DNA of 64,000 bases from Sporosarcina sp. NCCP-2716 (GCF_023707985.1 NZ_BRCF01000002.1:131351-195350), one strand, 5' to 3'; positions 37,405 to 51,823 are shown, counted from the first letter of the stretch. The notes: generated by a model not told the origin, from the sequence alone. Translations and numbers: made by a program.

Positions 37405-37773
37405 TTAAAGTACTTCTGGAGCAAGGGAAATGATTTTCATGAAGTTGTTGTCGCGGAGTTCACGAGCAACTGGTCCGAAAATACGAGTTCCGCGAGGGCT
37501 CTTGTCATCACGGATGATGACACATGCGTTTTCGTCGAATGTGATGTATGTTCCGTCTTTACGGCGCATACCGCTCTTAGTACGAACGATAACCGCTTTA
37601 ACGACTTCACCTTTCTTGACAACGCCACCTGGTGTTGCTTTCTTAACGGTAACAACGACGATGTCGCCGATGTTGGCAGTCTTACGGCCTGAACCGCCAA
37701 GGACTTTGATTGTCAGCACTTCACGTGCGCCAGAGTTATCTGCGACTTTCATGCGGGATTCCTGTTGAATCAA
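37405..37773 (-). CDS. rplN: 50S ribosomal protein L14
   Basis: 122-residue uL14, usual length: [19 protein letters not shown] start and [18 protein letters not shown] end. At the subunit interface, binding 23S helix 95 region and bS-type partners. GAGGGGAGGTAACC precedes the ATG. Confidence 0.98.
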   Translation of the reverse strand: MIQQESRMKVADNSGAREVLTIKVLGGSGRKTANIGDIVVVTVKKATPGGVVKKGEVVKAVIVRTKSGMRRKDGTYITFDENACVIIRDDKSPRGTRIFGPVARELRDNNFMKIISLAPEVL

Positions 37774-37812
37774 TTTGGTTACCTCCCCTCGGATGCTAAG
37801 TTCCGAACGTTA

Positions 37813-38076
37813 TTAGATGATGACCGCTTTCTCGATGATGTCAACGAGGCGGAAACGTTTTGTAGCAGACAGCGGACGAGTTTCCATAATGCGGACTACG
37901 TCGCCAATTTTAGCTTCATTCAGTTCGTCATGCGCTTTGTACTTTTTCGAGTACTTTACGCGCTTGCCGTACAGTGAATGCTTCTTGTGTGTTTCTACCA
38001 TTACCGTTACTGTCTTATCCATTTTGTCGGATACGACGCGGCCTGTATACACTTTGCGCTGGTTACGCTCAGTCAT
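37813..38076 (-). CDS. rpsQ: 30S ribosomal protein S17
   Basis: 87-residue uS17 OB-fold protein ([19 protein letters not shown]). Start is ATG 38076, preceded by GGAGG at 8 nt; the upstream in-frame ATG (38094) overlaps the rpmC stop and has no site. Binds 5' domain 16S rRNA. Confidence 0.97.
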   Translation of the reverse strand: MTERNQRKVYTGRVVSDKMDKTVTVMVETHKKHSLYGKRVKYSKKYKAHDELNEAKIGDVVRIMETRPLSATKRFRLVDIIEKAVII

Positions 38077-38093
38077 GGGTGCAACCTCCTTCA

Positions 38094-38718
<625 letters not shown>

Positions 38719-38720
38719 GA

Positions 38721-39377
38721 TTAGTTGCCTCCTTCCCCAGAGTTCTTCTTAACTGGAAGGACTTCTCCCCGATAGATCCATACTTTAACGCCGAGCTTAC
38801 CGTATGTTGTATCAGCTTCAGCATGTGCATAGTCGATATCTGCACGAAGTGTATGAAGCGGGACAGTTCCTTCGCTATAGTGTTCTGATCGCGCGATGTC
38901 AGCTCCGCCAAGACGTCCGGAAACTTGAGTTTTGATACCTTTAGCTCCTGAACGGATTGTGCGCTGGATTGCCTGCTTCTGTGCGCGTCGGAATGATACA
39001 CGACCTTCGAGTTGACGTGCGATTGATTCTGCAACCAATTTCGCGTCAAGGTCAGCACGCTTGATCTCTACGATGTTGATGTGTACACGCTTGCCGGAGA
39101 TTTCGTTCAGCTGCTTACGGAGTGCTTCGACTTCCGTACCACCTTTACCGATAACCATACCAGGCTTAGCTGTGTGGATTGTGATGTTGACGCGTTTAGC
39201 AGCACGTTCGATTTCCACTTTGGAAACAGAAGCGTCCACTAGGCGTTTTTCGATGTATTTGCGGATTTTCAGGTCTTCGTGCAAGAGAGTCGCATAGTCT
39301 TTTTCTGCGTACCATTTCGAATCCCAGTCACGAATAATTCCGACCCGCAGACCATTAGGATGTACTTTTTGACCCAC
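38721..39377 (-). CDS. rpsC: 30S ribosomal protein S3
   Basis: 218-residue uS3: KH domain with [18 protein letters not shown] and C-terminal domain ending in [14 protein letters not shown]. Lines the mRNA entry tunnel. Three bases separate it from rplV. Confidence 0.98.
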   Translation of the reverse strand: MGQKVHPNGLRVGIIRDWDSKWYAEKDYATLLHEDLKIRKYIEKRLVDASVSKVEIERAAKRVNITIHTAKPGMVIGKGGTEVEALRKQLNEISGKRVHINIVEIKRADLDAKLVAESIARQLEGRVSFRRAQKQAIQRTIRSGAKGIKTQVSGRLGGADIARSEHYSEGTVPLHTLRADIDYAHAEADTTYGKLGVKVWIYRGEVLPVKKNSGEGGN

Positions 39378-39380
39378 GAA

Positions 39381-39725
39381 TTATCCCTCCTTCTTTTCAG
39401 ATACCACTACTGTGATGTGGCTGGTGCGTTTGTTGATTGCGCTCGCACGGCCTTGTGCACGCGGACGGAAACGTTTCATTGTCGGACCTTCGTCAACGAA
39501 TACTTCACTGACAATCAGGTTCTCAAGATCCATTTCGAAGTTGTGCTCAGCGTTAGCGATAGCAGAGTTCAATACTTTTTCTACGACTGGAGATGCCGCT
39601 TTAGGCGTCAAGCGCAGAATGGCGACCGCTTCACCGATTTTCTTGCCCCGGATAAGATCAACGACTAATCGTACTTTACGAGGAGCAATGCGGACTGTGC
39701 GGACAGATGCTTTAGCTTGTTGCAT
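39381..39725 (-). CDS. rplV: 50S ribosomal protein L22
   Basis: 114-residue uL22 whose beta hairpin ([20 protein letters not shown]) lines the exit tunnel; the hairpin tip looks wild type with respect to macrolide-resistance deletions. GAGAGGAGGAAATTCTG precedes the ATG. Confidence 0.98.
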   Translation of the reverse strand: MQQAKASVRTVRIAPRKVRLVVDLIRGKKIGEAVAILRLTPKAASPVVEKVLNSAIANAEHNFEMDLENLIVSEVFVDEGPTMKRFRPRAQGRASAINKRTSHITVVVSEKKEG

Positions 39726-39744
39726 CAGAATTTCCTCCTCTCAA

Positions 39745-40023
39745 TTAGCGTTTCGTTTTCTTGTCGTCAGCACCGTGACCTTTATATGTGCGGGTAGGTG
39801 CGAATTCACCCAATTTGTGGCCGACCATGTCTTCAGTGATGTAGACAGGTACGTGTTTACGTCCGTCATATACAGCGATTGTCAATCCGATGAAGGAAGG
39901 GAATACTGTAGAACGGCGTGACCAAGTCTTGATGACTTGTTTCTTTTGTGCATCTTTTTGAGCATCGACCTTCTTGAGCAGATGATCGTCTGCAAAAGGT
40001 CCTTTTTTCAAGCTGCGGCCCAT
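39745..40023 (-). CDS. rpsS: 30S ribosomal protein S19
   Basis: 92-residue uS19, [19 protein letters not shown] start and [15 protein letters not shown] motif. Head of the small subunit, near A-site tRNA. 19 nt before rplV. Confidence 0.98.
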   Translation of the reverse strand: MGRSLKKGPFADDHLLKKVDAQKDAQKKQVIKTWSRRSTVFPSFIGLTIAVYDGRKHVPVYITEDMVGHKLGEFAPTRTYKGHGADDKKTKR

Positions 40024-40083
40024 TTTGTTACCTCCCTTTGTGTTTGTACTACGGTCCAGTCATTGAACCGCAGCGCAATCACA

Positions 40084-40914
40084 TTATTTTTTGCGGCGAC
40101 GAACGATAAGTTTGTCGGATTTAGCACGCTTCGAGCGCGTTTTGTAACCGAGAGTCGGTTTACCCCAAGGTGTAACTGGGCTTGGACGGCCGATTGGTGT
40201 ACGTCCTTCACCACCACCGTGCGGGTGATCGTTCGGGTTCATGACAGATCCGCGGACAGTTGGGCGTTTGCCCATCCAGCGTGAACGTCCTGCTTTACCG
40301 ATGTTGATGAGTTCGTGCTGTTCGTTGCCGACTTGGCCGATTGTAGCACGGCAAGCTGCAAGGATCATACGTACTTCACCAGATTGCAGACGGATGATGA
40401 CATATTTGCCTTCACGTCCGAGCAATTGTGCGGATGTACCAGCTGAACGGACCAGCTGGCCGCCTTTTCCTGGTTTCATCTCGATGTTATGGATTGTCGA
40501 ACCCATTGGGATGTTTTCCAATGGAAGTGCGTTCCCGACGCGGATATCCGCTTCTGGTCCTGACATGATAGTCATGTCCACTTTCAATCCTTTTGGAGCT
40601 AGGATGTAACGTTTTTCTCCATCTGCATAGTTGATCAATGCGATGTTTGCTGAACGGTTCGGATCGTATTCGATCGTAGCAACGCGTCCTGGTATGCCAT
40701 CTTTCCGGCGCTGGAAGTCGATGACACGGTATTGGCGCTTGTGGCCTCCACCCTGGTGACGAACTGTAATCCTACCTTGGTTGTTCCGTCCGCCTTTGCG
40801 CTTGATCGGTTCAAGCAATGATTTTTCCGGTTTGCTTGCTGTGATTTCAGCGAAGTCCGAAGTTGTCATGTTACGACGGCCGTTGGAGGTAGGTTTGTAT
40901 TTCTTAATCGCCAT
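40084..40914 (-). CDS. rplB: 50S ribosomal protein L2
   Basis: 276-residue uL2 with the RNA-binding [20 protein letters not shown] region containing the universally conserved His near the peptidyl transferase centre. N-terminal [14 protein letters not shown] and [16 protein letters not shown] end confirm full length. Confidence 0.98.
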   Translation of the reverse strand: MAIKKYKPTSNGRRNMTTSDFAEITASKPEKSLLEPIKRKGGRNNQGRITVRHQGGGHKRQYRVIDFQRRKDGIPGRVATIEYDPNRSANIALINYADGEKRYILAPKGLKVDMTIMSGPEADIRVGNALPLENIPMGSTIHNIEMKPGKGGQLVRSAGTSAQLLGREGKYVIIRLQSGEVRMILAACRATIGQVGNEQHELINIGKAGRSRWMGKRPTVRGSVMNPNDHPHGGGEGRTPIGRPSPVTPWGKPTLGYKTRSKRAKSDKLIVRRRKK

Positions 40915-40941
40915 TGGTGTTCCCTCCTTTGTTTAATGTGA

Positions 40942-41226
40942 TCAGATATCGAACAGTTCGATGTCTTTTGAGTCAGCAGTCAATGTAACAATCGCTTTAC
41001 GGCGTTTGTTTGTATAGCCTGCGTGTTTACCCATACGCTTGAATTTGCCTTTATAGTTCTGGACGTTCACTTTTTCCACTTTGACTCCGAAGATTTCTTC
41101 GACAGCTTGTTTGATGTGCGTTTTGTTGGCACGAGTGTCGACTTCGAATGTGTACTTGTTGAATTCCATCGCTTCAGAAGATCGCTCGGTAATGACCGGA
41201 CGCTTCAATACATCACGTGCTTCCAT
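40942..41226 (-). CDS. rplW: 50S ribosomal protein L23
   Basis: 94-residue uL23, binding site for trigger factor and SRP at the tunnel exit ([20 protein letters not shown]). ATG overlaps the rplD stop by one base (TAATG), indicating coupling. Confidence 0.98.
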   Translation of the reverse strand: MEARDVLKRPVITERSSEAMEFNKYTFEVDTRANKTHIKQAVEEIFGVKVEKVNVQNYKGKFKRMGKHAGYTNKRRKAIVTLTADSKDIELFDI

Positions 41227-41849
41227 TAACCAAGCACCTCCTCGATTTTTTTGACAGCATCTTTTGTGATGAACAGCTTGTCATGAGCGACAAGGTCAAG
41301 CACGCTGATGCCGTTTGCAGTTACGACGCTGATTCCAGGGATGTTGCGTGCAGACAATGCAACGTTCTCATCGAGGTCAGCTGTAACGAATAATGCTTTT
41401 TTGCTGATTGAAAGATCAGCCAGCACTTTTTTGAAGTCTTTTGTCTTTGGTGCATCGAAAGTCAATCCTTCCAATACAACCAGTTCCTCTTCACGCACTT
41501 TGCTGGACAAAGCCGAGCGAAGAGCAAGACGACGGACTTTTTTCGGTAATTTGTAGCTGTAGCTGCGTGGTGTAGGTCCGAAGACGATACCGCCTCCGCG
41601 CCATTGCGGGGATCGGATGGAACCTTGACGCGCACGTCCTGTTCCTTTTTGACGCCATGGCTTACGGCCACCGCCGGCTACTTCTCCACGTGATTTCACT
41701 TTGTGGTTCCCTTGGCGCATTGCTGCACGCTGCTGAACCAATGCTTCGAAAAGGACTGCTTCGTTCGGCTCAATTCCGAATACGAGGTCGTTCAATTCGA
41801 TTTCGCCTGCTGCAGATCCTGTTTGATTCAATACGGATACTTTTGGCAT
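41226..41849 (-). CDS. rplD: 50S ribosomal protein L4
   Basis: 207-residue uL4; the extended loop reaching into the tunnel ([20 protein letters not shown]) is intact. In E. coli L4 also regulates the S10 operon, but that control is absent from Bacillus. GAAGGAGGAAACACT precedes the ATG; 25 nt after rplC. Confidence 0.98.
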   Translation of the reverse strand: MPKVSVLNQTGSAAGEIELNDLVFGIEPNEAVLFEALVQQRAAMRQGNHKVKSRGEVAGGGRKPWRQKGTGRARQGSIRSPQWRGGGIVFGPTPRSYSYKLPKKVRRLALRSALSSKVREEELVVLEGLTFDAPKTKDFKKVLADLSISKKALFVTADLDENVALSARNIPGISVVTANGISVLDLVAHDKLFITKDAVKKIEEVLG

Positions 41850-41874
41850 TAGTGTTTCCTCCTTCCTTCGTTAA

Positions 41875-42504
41875 TTAGTTCCCTTTGATAGCGCTTTTCA
41901 CGATAACGAGTGATTTCTTAGCGCCTGGAACGTTACCTTTTACGAGCAGCAAGTTGCGTTCTGTATCAACCCGCACGACTTCAAGGTTTTGGATAGTGAT
42001 TGTTTTGCCGCCTGTACGACCCGGCATTTTCTTCCCTTTGAACACACGCTGCGCGTCAACCGAACCGATTGAACCCGGTGCACGGTGATGGCGGGAACCG
42101 TGAGTCATTGGTCCGCGTGAGAAACCATGGCGTTTGATAACACCTTGGAACCCTTTACCTTTTGATACTCCTGTAATGTCGATAACGTCGCCTTCTGCGA
42201 ATGTATCAACTTTGACTTCCTGACCAACTTCGTACTCTGCTGCGTCGATTCCGCGAATTTCGCGAATGAAGCGCTTAGGTGCCGTTTCAGCTTTTGCAAC
42301 GTGTCCCATCGCTGGTTTGTTGGAAAGCTTTTCACGTTTGTCCTCGAATCCGAGCTGGATCGCTTCGTAGCCGTCTGTTTCGTTTGTCTTCTTCTGAAGA
42401 ACAACATTAGGAGCAGCTGCGATGACTGTAACTGGGATCAAGTCGCCGTTTTCAGCAAATACTTGCGTCATGCCGACTTTTCTTCCTAAGATTCCTTTGG
42501 TCAT
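41875..42504 (-). CDS. rplC: 50S ribosomal protein L3
   Basis: 209-residue uL3 ([16 protein letters not shown]) with the GMAGRMGG-equivalent [16 protein letters not shown] loop near the peptidyl transferase centre. CAGGAGGTGTGAC precedes the ATG; 45 nt after rpsJ. Confidence 0.98.
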   Translation of the reverse strand: MTKGILGRKVGMTQVFAENGDLIPVTVIAAAPNVVLQKKTNETDGYEAIQLGFEDKREKLSNKPAMGHVAKAETAPKRFIREIRGIDAAEYEVGQEVKVDTFAEGDVIDITGVSKGKGFQGVIKRHGFSRGPMTHGSRHHRAPGSIGSVDAQRVFKGKKMPGRTGGKTITIQNLEVVRVDTERNLLLVKGNVPGAKKSLVIVKSAIKGN

Positions 42505-42549
42505 TTGTCACACCTCCTGATTGTTTTTAAGTAGTTTTATTGTTTGCCA

Positions 42550-42981
<432 letters not shown>

Positions 42982-42987
42982 CTAACC

Positions 42988-43016
42988 ATTATACACATAA
43001 AAAAAGAATGTCGCAA
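42988..43016 (-). promoter_or_regulatory. Main sigma-A promoter of the S10 superoperon
   Basis: Read leftward: TTGCGA, 17-nt spacer containing a T run, consensus TATAAT. Its -35 lies inside the 3' arm of the hairpin at 43003-43036. Confidence 0.85.
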
Positions 43017-43036
43017 TAGGTTTAGCGATATTCTTT
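42998..43036 (-). terminator. Terminator-like hairpin overlapping the S10 promoter
   Basis: AAAGAAT-A-TCGC pairs with GCGA-C-ATTCTTT (11 pairs, one mismatch) around a 10-nt loop, continuing leftward as further T residues. It would stop read-through from tuf just where rpsJ transcription begins. Confidence 0.7.
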
Positions 43037-43132
43037 AACAACTTTCTAAGTATAAAACGAAATGGTGCAAGATGCAACTATTATGTAGAGTTTGTGTGGA
43101 GTTTTATGAAGGTGTTTTTGCCGGTACAAAAG

Positions 43133-43330
43133 CTTGAGCGGTTGACAGGGAGGTATGGACGGTTCTTACATACCATGAGCGCTTCGTCACATGCCTCGAG
43201 CGGTTCTCGTGATGCTTGAGCGCTGCGTCATAATGCTTGAGCGTTCGGAGCGGCGCTAGAGCGGTTCTCCCCTTCCCTTGAGCGGCTGCCGGGCATCATG
43301 AGCGCTTCCCGGCTCTGCTTGAGCGTTCAT
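43133..43330 (+). repeat. Family A repeat array, 10 units, alternating 20/21-bp steps
   Basis: Words of type C(T/A)(T/C/A)GAGCG start at 43133, 43174, 43195, 43215, 43236, 43256, 43277, 43297 and 43318, with a degenerate copy (TATGGACGG) at 43154. Steps alternate 21/20 along nearly the whole array. It fills the tuf-rpsJ gap between the tuf terminator and the S10 hairpin; nothing else is visible in this 500-nt gap. Confidence 0.9.
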
Positions 43331-43352
43331 GAAAGGCTGCTGAAAGTGTGCA

Positions 43353-43380
43353 TAAAAAAACCCGCCACGAGGGCGGGTTT
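43353..43380 (-). terminator. Terminator after tuf
   Basis: AACCCGCC/GGGCGGGTT stem with ACGA-type loop, read leftward ending in seven T residues. Confidence 0.93.
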
Positions 43381-43388
43381 TAAATGGA

Positions 43389-44576
43389 TTACTTTACGAT
43401 AGAAGCTACAACGCCAGCGCCAACTGTACGTCCGCCTTCACGGATTGAGAATTTAGTTCCTTCTTCAATCGCGATTGGGGAGATCAGTTCAATTGTCATT
43501 TCAACGTTGTCGCCAGGCATAACCATTTCTACGCCTTCTGGAAGAGAGATGATTCCAGTTACGTCAGTTGTACGGAAGTAGAACTGCGGGCGGTAGTTTG
43601 AGAAGAATGGAGTGTGACGTCCGCCTTCTTCTTTTGACAAAACGTAAACTTCAGATTTGAAGTTTGTGTGCGGAGTGATTGTACCTGGCTTTGCAAGTAC
43701 TTGTCCGCGTTCGATGTCTTCACGAGCTACCCCACGAAGAAGTGCACCGATGTTGTCTCCAGCTTCTGCATAGTCAAGAAGTTTACGGAACATTTCCACA
43801 CCAGTTACAGTTGTAGATTTAGGCTCTTCAGACAAACCGATAATGTCAACAGTGTCGCCGACTTTAACTTGTCCACGCTCAACACGGCCAGTAGCAACTG
43901 TTCCGCGTCCAGTGATCGAGAATACGTCCTCGACTGGCATCATGAATGGTTTTTCAGTGTCACGCTCTGGAGTTGGGATATACTCGTCAACTGCGTTCAT
44001 GAGCTCAACGATTTTCTCTTCCCACTCTTCTTCGCCTTCGAGCGCTTTAAGAGCAGAACCTTTGATAACTGGAAGGTCATCGCCAGGGAAGTCGTATTCA
44101 GAAAGAAGATCACGGATCTCCATTTCTACGAGTTCAAGAAGTTCTTCGTCGTCCACCATGTCACATTTGTTCATGAACACTACCAAGTAAGGTACGCCTA
44201 CTTGACGTGAAAGAAGGATGTGCTCACGAGTTTGTGGCATTGGGCCGTCAGCTGCAGATACAACCAAGATTCCGCCGTCCATTTGAGCAGCGCCTGTGAT
44301 CATGTTTTTAACATAGTCGGCGTGTCCTGGGCAGTCTACGTGTGCGTAGTGACGAGTTTCAGTTTCATACTCGATGTGTGAAGTATTGATTGTGATACCG
44401 CGCTCTTTTTCTTCAGGAGCGTTGTCAACGTCAGCGTAAGAACGTGCTTCCCCGCCGCCGCGCTTTGCAAGTACTGTTGCGATTGCAGCAGTCAAAGTTG
44501 TTTTACCATGGTCAACGTGGCCGATTGTACCGACGTTAGCATGCGTTTTGGACCGATCGAATTTTTCTTTAGCCAT
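43389..44576 (-). CDS. tuf: Elongation factor Tu
   Basis: 395-residue GTPase delivering aminoacyl-tRNA: G1 GHVDHGKT, effector region [21 protein letters not shown] and SAL boxes, then the two beta barrels. Codon use is strongly biased, as expected for a very abundant protein. Last gene of the str operon with its own terminator. A GC-rich hairpin lies in the 119-nt gap to fusA. Confidence 0.99.
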   Translation of the reverse strand: MAKEKFDRSKTHANVGTIGHVDHGKTTLTAAIATVLAKRGGGEARSYADVDNAPEEKERGITINTSHIEYETETRHYAHVDCPGHADYVKNMITGAAQMDGGILVVSAADGPMPQTREHILLSRQVGVPYLVVFMNKCDMVDDEELLELVEMEIRDLLSEYDFPGDDLPVIKGSALKALEGEEEWEEKIVELMNAVDEYIPTPERDTEKPFMMPVEDVFSITGRGTVATGRVERGQVKVGDTVDIIGLSEEPKSTTVTGVEMFRKLLDYAEAGDNIGALLRGVAREDIERGQVLAKPGTITPHTNFKSEVYVLSKEEGGRHTPFFSNYRPQFYFRTTDVTGIISLPEGVEMVMPGDNVEMTIELISPIAIEEGTKFSIREGGRTVGAGVVASIVK

Positions 44577-44624
44577 TTTGGAGTTCCTCCTCTAAATTGA
44601 GTGTGATTTTAGTTTTATAGATAC

Positions 44625-44651
44625 GGACCGGAGCCGCGCGACTCCGGGTCC
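44625..44651 (-). other. GC-rich hairpin in fusA-tuf gap
   Basis: GGACC(C)GGAG and CTCCGG(G)TCC arms with a short GC-rich loop, no T run. May protect the tuf mRNA 5' end or attenuate; function unknown. Confidence 0.5.
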
Positions 44652-44695
44652 ATAACTTATAAAGTAGTTATACTTCAAACAAAGCCGAATTTCAA

Positions 44696-46774
<2,079 letters not shown>

Positions 46775-46825
46775 TTTGTATTGCTCCTTCCATATCGGAA
46801 TAACGATTTAATGAACGAGTGGATC

Positions 46826-47296
46826 TTACCAGCGGTAGTGGGCGAATGCTTTGTTAGCTTCTGCCATCTTGTGCATTTCTTCACGGCGTTTCACAGAAGC
46901 GCCTGTGTTGTTGGATGCGTCAAGAATTTCGTTCGCAAGACGTTCTTCCATCGTCTTTTCACCGCGAGTACGTGAATAGTTCACGAGGTAGCGGAGACCG
47001 AGAGTCGTACGGCGCTCAGGGCGGACTTCAACCGGTACTTGGTAGTTCGCTCCGCCGACACGGCGTGCGCGGACTTCAAGAACTGGCATTACGTTATTGA
47101 GAGCTGCTTCGAACACTTCGATCGGATCGTTGCCTGAACGTTCCTTCACAAGTTCGAATGCACCGTATAAAATTTTCTGAGAAGTACCTTTTTTACCGTC
47201 TACCATCATTTTGTTGATAAGACGTGTAACTAGCTTCGAGTTATAAATCGGATCTGGCAAAACGTCACGTTTTGCGACTGGACCTTTACGAGGCAT
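46826..47296 (-). CDS. rpsG: 30S ribosomal protein S7
   Basis: 156-residue uS7 ([20 protein letters not shown]), assembly initiator of the 30S head; ends [10 protein letters not shown] as usual. AAAGGAGGAACACAAC precedes the ATG. Confidence 0.98.
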   Translation of the reverse strand: MPRKGPVAKRDVLPDPIYNSKLVTRLINKMMVDGKKGTSQKILYGAFELVKERSGNDPIEVFEAALNNVMPVLEVRARRVGGANYQVPVEVRPERRTTLGLRYLVNYSRTRGEKTMEERLANEILDASNNTGASVKRREEMHKMAEANKAFAHYRW

Positions 47297-47331
47297 GTTG
47301 TGTTCCTCCTTTCAAAATAGTTGCTGCTTTA

Positions 47332-47751
47332 TTATTTTTTCTCTTTTGGCTTTTTCGCACCGTAGTGTGAACGGCTCTGCATACGGCCGGTAACACCAGC
47401 TGTATCAAGCGCACCACGGACGATGTGGTAACGGACACCCGGTAAGTCTTTTACGCGTCCTCCGCGGATAAGAACAACACTGTGTTCTTGAAGGTTGTGA
47501 CCTTCACCAGGGATATAAGCGTTGACTTCCAAAGTGTTCGTCAAACGTACACGAGCATATTTACGAAGGGCCGAGTTCGGCTTCTTCGGTGTCATTGTGC
47601 CCACACGTGTGCAGACACCTCGTTTTTGTGGCGAGTTGACGTTAGTCATCGACTTTTTGAAACTGTTGTACGTTTTTCCAAGTGCCGGAGCTTTTGAACC
47701 GCTTGTATTCGATTTACGAGGTTTGCGGACCAATTGGTTAATTGTAGGCAT
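47332..47751 (-). CDS. rpsL: 30S ribosomal protein S12
   Basis: 139-residue uS12. Streptomycin-relevant [15 protein letters not shown] and [17 protein letters not shown] loops are wild type. Start ATG 47751 ([13 protein letters not shown]) with GGAAGGAGGAAAAATACCG upstream; the frame to 47793 is not supported. Confidence 0.98.
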   Translation of the reverse strand: MPTINQLVRKPRKSNTSGSKAPALGKTYNSFKKSMTNVNSPQKRGVCTRVGTMTPKKPNSALRKYARVRLTNTLEVNAYIPGEGHNLQEHSVVLIRGGRVKDLPGVRYHIVRGALDTAGVTGRMQSRSHYGAKKPKEKK

Positions 47752-47823
47752 CGGTATTTTTCCTCCTTCCAACTTCTTTTTAAGACCACACATCCAGGTG
47801 GTTCATTTTTGGGTAAAAACAAA

Positions 47824-47851
47824 GGTTTTGCACGGTAATCGCGCAAAAACC
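47824..47851 (-). terminator. Hairpin after the L7Ae-like gene (possible partial terminator)
   Basis: GGTTTTTGC/GCAAAACC arms with an 11-nt loop, followed leftward by TTTGTTTTTACC. It lies immediately after the stop codon, within the str transcript, so would have to be leaky. Confidence 0.4.
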
Positions 47852-47852
47852 G

Positions 47853-48101
47853 TTAATCAGTGATGACGACCACTGATGCAGCTACTTGAATGCCGCATGC
47901 TTTTCCAAGTTTCTCCCGCGAATCGACGATTGTCAGCGGAATATCCTGTCGGGCAGCCTCTTCAATGACCGGGCTCGTCACCCGTTCTTCTGCATCTTGT
48001 GCAATGAAGACTTCATGCGCCTTATTCCGGCGAATCGCTTTCACTGCTTGCTTTGTACCGATGATCAGCTTTTCTGCCTGTGAGACTTTATCATAAGACA
48101 T
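47853..48101 (-). CDS. rplGB: L7Ae-family ribosome-associated protein (YbxF-like)
   Basis: 82-residue protein of the L7Ae/L30e family (MSYDKVSQAEKLIIGTKQ, NKAHEVFIAQDAEERV, KACGIQVAASVV). In B. subtilis YbxF binds K-turn RNA and associates with ribosomes. ATG 48101 with TTTGGAGG upstream. First gene of the str operon, just below the promoter at 48147-48175. Confidence 0.93.
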   Translation of the reverse strand: MSYDKVSQAEKLIIGTKQAVKAIRRNKAHEVFIAQDAEERVTSPVIEEAARQDIPLTIVDSREKLGKACGIQVAASVVVITD

Positions 48102-48146
48102 GATGATATCCTCCAAAGTACAGACATTCAACTATCAACCTTTTGT

Positions 48147-48175
48147 ATAGTACCATTTCCAAGAAGTCGTGTCAA
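48147..48175 (-). promoter_or_regulatory. Sigma-A promoter of the str operon
   Basis: Read leftward: consensus TTGACA, 17-nt spacer, TACTAT, about 45 nt before the L7Ae-like gene. Confidence 0.82.
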
Positions 48176-48177
48176 CA

Positions 48178-48212
48178 ATAAAAATGGTACGGGAGGAGAG
48201 GGCCCCTCCCGT
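48178..48212 (-). terminator. Terminator after rpoC
   Basis: ACGGGAGG/CCTCCCGT 8-bp stem with an 8-nt GC-rich loop, then ACCATTTTTATT leftward; T run starts 4 nt after the stem. Confidence 0.6.
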
Positions 48213-48223
48213 TTTGCTGAGGA

Positions 48224-51200
48224 TTATTCAGCAGTCACTGCGTCTTCTTCAAGTTCTCCGCCATGCTCGAGCTCGATGCCGCGGTAGCGCTGCATGCCAG
48301 TACCGGCCGGAACGAGTTTCCCGATGATGACGTTCTCTTTCAAGCCGAGCAGTTCGTCCGTCTTCCCTTTGATGGCTGCGTCTGTAAGGACACGGGTCGT
48401 CTCCTGGAACGAAGCGGCCGAAAGGAATGATTCCGTTTCGAGGGACGCTTTCGTGATTCCGAGGATGACCGGCCGTGCCGTCGCAGGAAGTTTGCCTGCT
48501 TTCAGCACTGCTGTATTGGCATCCGCGAACTGGTGGATGTCGAGCAGTGAGCCCGGGAGCAGATCCGTGTCACCCGCTTCGATGACCCGCACTTTGCGCA
48601 TCATCTGGCGGACCATGACCTCGACGTGCTTGTCGCCGATTTCAACGCCCTGCATCCGGTATACTTTCTGAACTTCTTTCAGCAAGTACTCCTGGACAGT
48701 GGAAACGTCTTTGACGACGATCAGCTCTTTCGGGTCGATGGATCCTTCTGTCAGAGCCTGGCCGCGGGTAATCGTGTCTTCGACAGCGACTTTCAGACGG
48801 CCGTTGTAAGGCGCAAGGTATTTACGTGTTTCCACGTCGCCTTTGATGGTGATTTCTTTTTGTCCTTCACGGATTTCGTCGATGTCGGTTACAACACCTG
48901 TGATTTCCGAAATGACTGCCTGACCTTTCGGGTTCCGGGATTCGAAAATCTCCTGGATCCGCGGAAGACCTGACGTGATGTCGTCCCCTGCAACGCCGCC
49001 TGTGTGGAATGTACGCATCGTCAGCTGGGTTCCCGGTTCACCGATCGACTGGGCAGCGATGATACCGACCGCTTCGCCCACTTCGACCGTTTCGCCAGTC
49101 GCCAGGTTGATGCCGTAGCATTTCTTACAGACGCCGTGCTTCGTGTTACATGTGAACGCCGAACGGATGGACATCGTAGTGATTCCTGCATTGATGATCG
49201 TTTGCGCGACTTCAGCCGTGATGAGCTGGTCTTTTTCCGCCAGCACTTCACCCGTTTCAGGATGGAGCACCCGCTTCTTCGCATGACGGCCTTCAATCCG
49301 CTCTTCCAGTGATTCGATCAGTTCCACGCCTTCTGTGAGCGCCGAGATTTCCAAACCGCGGTCGGTGCCGCAGTCGTCTTCCCGGACGATGACGTCTTGT
49401 GCAACATCGACGAGACGGCGTGTCAGATAACCGGAGTCCGCTGTCTTCAGCGCAGTATCGGCAAGACCTTTACGGGCACCGTGCGTGGAGATGAAGTACT
49501 CGAGTACTGTCAGACCTTCACGGAACGATGACTTGATCGGCAATTCGATGATCCGTCCTGCCGGGTTCGCCATCAGTCCGCGCATTCCGGCGAGCTGGGT
49601 GAAGTTGGATGCGTTACCCCGTGCTCCCGAGTCACTCATCATGAAGATCGGGTTTGTGTTTTCAAGGGAGCCCATCAGTTTGTCCTGGATGGTATCCTTC
49701 GCGTGGCTCCAGTAGGAGATAACACGGTCATAACGCTCTTCTTCAGTGATGAGACCACGTCGGAATTGCTGTGTCACCTTGTCCACTTTCGCCTGGGCAT
49801 CCTGCAGAATTTCATGTTTGTCAGGGAGTACGACGATGTCGGAGATACCGACAGTGATCCCTGCACGTGTTGAATATTTGAATCCGAGGTTCTTCATGCG
49901 GTCGAGCATTTTCGACGTTTCCGTGATATGGAAGCGGCGGAAGATCTCCGCGATGATGTTACCAAGATATTTTTTAATGAATGGTGAAACGATTTCCGCA
50001 TTTTTGATATGCTCGCGGACGTCAGTTGTGCCGGGCACAAAATACTTGGCCGGTGTTTCGACTTGAAGGTTGTGCTGGGTCGGCTCATTGATATACGGGA
50101 ATGATGCCGGCAGGATCTCGTTGAAGATCACCTTACCAACCGTTGTGATCAGCAGCTGACTATTTTGTTCTTCCGTAAATGTCGGGTTGTTCAGCGAGCT
50201 GGCTTTGATGGCAATACGGGAATGCAGATGGACGTGTCCATTCTGGTAAGCGATCAGCGCTTCGTTGGCGTTGCTAAACGTTTTCCCTTCACCGACTACC
50301 CCGCTTCGCTCTAGTGTGAGGTAATAGTTACCCAACACCATATCCTGGGACGGTGTAACAACCGGTTTCCCGTCTTTCGGGTTCAGGATGTTCTGCGCTG
50401 CGAGCATGAGCAGGCGCGCTTCTGCCTGAGCTTCTGCCGAAAGCGGTACGTGGACGGCCATCTGGTCACCATCGAAGTCAGCGTTGTAAGCTGTACAGAC
50501 GAGCGGGTGGAGCTGTATCGCCCGGCCTTCGACGAGCATCGGTTCGAACGCCTGGATACCGAGACGGTGAAGCGTAGGGGCCCGGTTCAAGAGAACAGGA
50601 TGCTCCTTGATGACGTCTTCGAGAACGTCCCATACTTCGGAGTGAAGGCGCTCGATCTTGCGTTTCGCACTCTTGATGTTATGTGCTAATCCGCGTTCCA
50701 CGAGTTCTTTCATGACGAACGGCTTGAACAGTTCGATCGCCATCTCTTTCGGCAGACCGCACTGGTACATCTTAAGGTTCGGACCGACGACGATAACGGA
50801 ACGGCCTGAGTAGTCGACACGCTTACCGAGCAGGTTCTGACGGAAACGCCCCTGTTTCCCTTTAAGCATGTGGGAAAGGGATTTCAACGGCCGGTTGCCC
50901 GGTCCTGTTACCGGACGTCCGCGGCGGCCGTTATCGACCAATGCATCGACAGCTTCCTGAAGCATCCGCTTTTCGTTCTGCACGATGATCCCAGGAGCCC
51001 CTAGGTCAAGCAGTCGTTTCAGACGGTTATTCCGGTTGATGACGCGGCGGTACAGGTCGTTCAAGTCGGACGTTGCGAAACGTCCGCCGTCGAGCTGCAC
51101 CATCGGACGGAGTTCCGGCGGGATGACAGGGAGGACTTCAAGCACCATCCATTCCGGGTGGTTGCCCGAGTTACGGAATGATTCCACAACTTCCAGACGG

Positions 51201-51823
51201 CGGATTGCGCGTGTTCGGCGCTGCCCCTGGACCGTTTTCAGTTCTTCCTTCAGGCTCTCCGTCTCCTTGTCGAGGTCGATTGCAGACAATAGCTGTTCAA
51301 TCGCCTCTGCTCCCATGAGGGCGGAGAATTTCTTGCCATACTTTTCACGGTACAGACGGTACTCTTTTTCAGAGAGCAGCTGTTTCCGCTCAAGCGGGGT
51401 ATCTGCAGGATCGACGACGACGTATGACGCGAAGTAAATGACCTCTTCGAGTGCACGCGGTGTCATGTCCAGGATCAGACCCATCCGGCTCGGAATCCCT
51501 TTGAAATACCAAATATGTGTGACAGGTGCTGCCAGTTCAATGTGCCCCATCCGTTCACGGCGCACTTTCTGACGTGTCACTTCGACGCCGCAGCGGTCAC
51601 AGACGACACCTTTGTAACGAACCCGTTTGTACTTTCCGCAGTGGCATTCCCAGTCTTTTGTCGGTCCGAAAATACGCTCGCAGAACAATCCATCTTTTTC
51701 AGGCTTCAATGTGCGGTAATTGATCGTTTCCGGCTTTTTGACTTCCCCATAAGACCAAGAACGGATCTTGTCCGGTGAAGCCAGCCCGATTTTCATATAC
51801 TCAAAGTTATTAACATCTACCAA
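48224..51823 (-). CDS. rpoC: DNA-directed RNA polymerase subunit beta'
   Basis: 1199-residue beta' subunit. Zinc-binding [20 protein letters not shown] near residue 60, catalytic [12 protein letters not shown], trigger loop region ([20 protein letters not shown]) and second zinc cluster CGTDRG...CKKCYG are present. Start is TTG at 51823 ([16 protein letters not shown]) with GGAGG 8 nt upstream. Separated from rpoB by 102 nt holding a terminator-like hairpin. Confidence 0.99.
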   Translation of the reverse strand: MVDVNNFEYMKIGLASPDKIRSWSYGEVKKPETINYRTLKPEKDGLFCERIFGPTKDWECHCGKYKRVRYKGVVCDRCGVEVTRQKVRRERMGHIELAAPVTHIWYFKGIPSRMGLILDMTPRALEEVIYFASYVVVDPADTPLERKQLLSEKEYRLYREKYGKKFSALMGAEAIEQLLSAIDLDKETESLKEELKTVQGQRRTRAIRRLEVVESFRNSGNHPEWMVLEVLPVIPPELRPMVQLDGGRFATSDLNDLYRRVINRNNRLKRLLDLGAPGIIVQNEKRMLQEAVDALVDNGRRGRPVTGPGNRPLKSLSHMLKGKQGRFRQNLLGKRVDYSGRSVIVVGPNLKMYQCGLPKEMAIELFKPFVMKELVERGLAHNIKSAKRKIERLHSEVWDVLEDVIKEHPVLLNRAPTLHRLGIQAFEPMLVEGRAIQLHPLVCTAYNADFDGDQMAVHVPLSAEAQAEARLLMLAAQNILNPKDGKPVVTPSQDMVLGNYYLTLERSGVVGEGKTFSNANEALIAYQNGHVHLHSRIAIKASSLNNPTFTEEQNSQLLITTVGKVIFNEILPASFPYINEPTQHNLQVETPAKYFVPGTTDVREHIKNAEIVSPFIKKYLGNIIAEIFRRFHITETSKMLDRMKNLGFKYSTRAGITVGISDIVVLPDKHEILQDAQAKVDKVTQQFRRGLITEEERYDRVISYWSHAKDTIQDKLMGSLENTNPIFMMSDSGARGNASNFTQLAGMRGLMANPAGRIIELPIKSSFREGLTVLEYFISTHGARKGLADTALKTADSGYLTRRLVDVAQDVIVREDDCGTDRGLEISALTEGVELIESLEERIEGRHAKKRVLHPETGEVLAEKDQLITAEVAQTIINAGITTMSIRSAFTCNTKHGVCKKCYGINLATGETVEVGEAVGIIAAQSIGEPGTQLTMRTFHTGGVAGDDITSGLPRIQEIFESRNPKGQAVISEITGVVTDIDEIREGQKEITIKGDVETRKYLAPYNGRLKVAVEDTITRGQALTEGSIDPKELIVVKDVSTVQEYLLKEVQKVYRMQGVEIGDKHVEVMVRQMMRKVRVIEAGDTDLLPGSLLDIHQFADANTAVLKAGKLPATARPVILGITKASLETESFLSAASFQETTRVLTDAAIKGKTDELLGLKENVIIGKLVPAGTGMQRYRGIELEHGGELEEDAVTAE

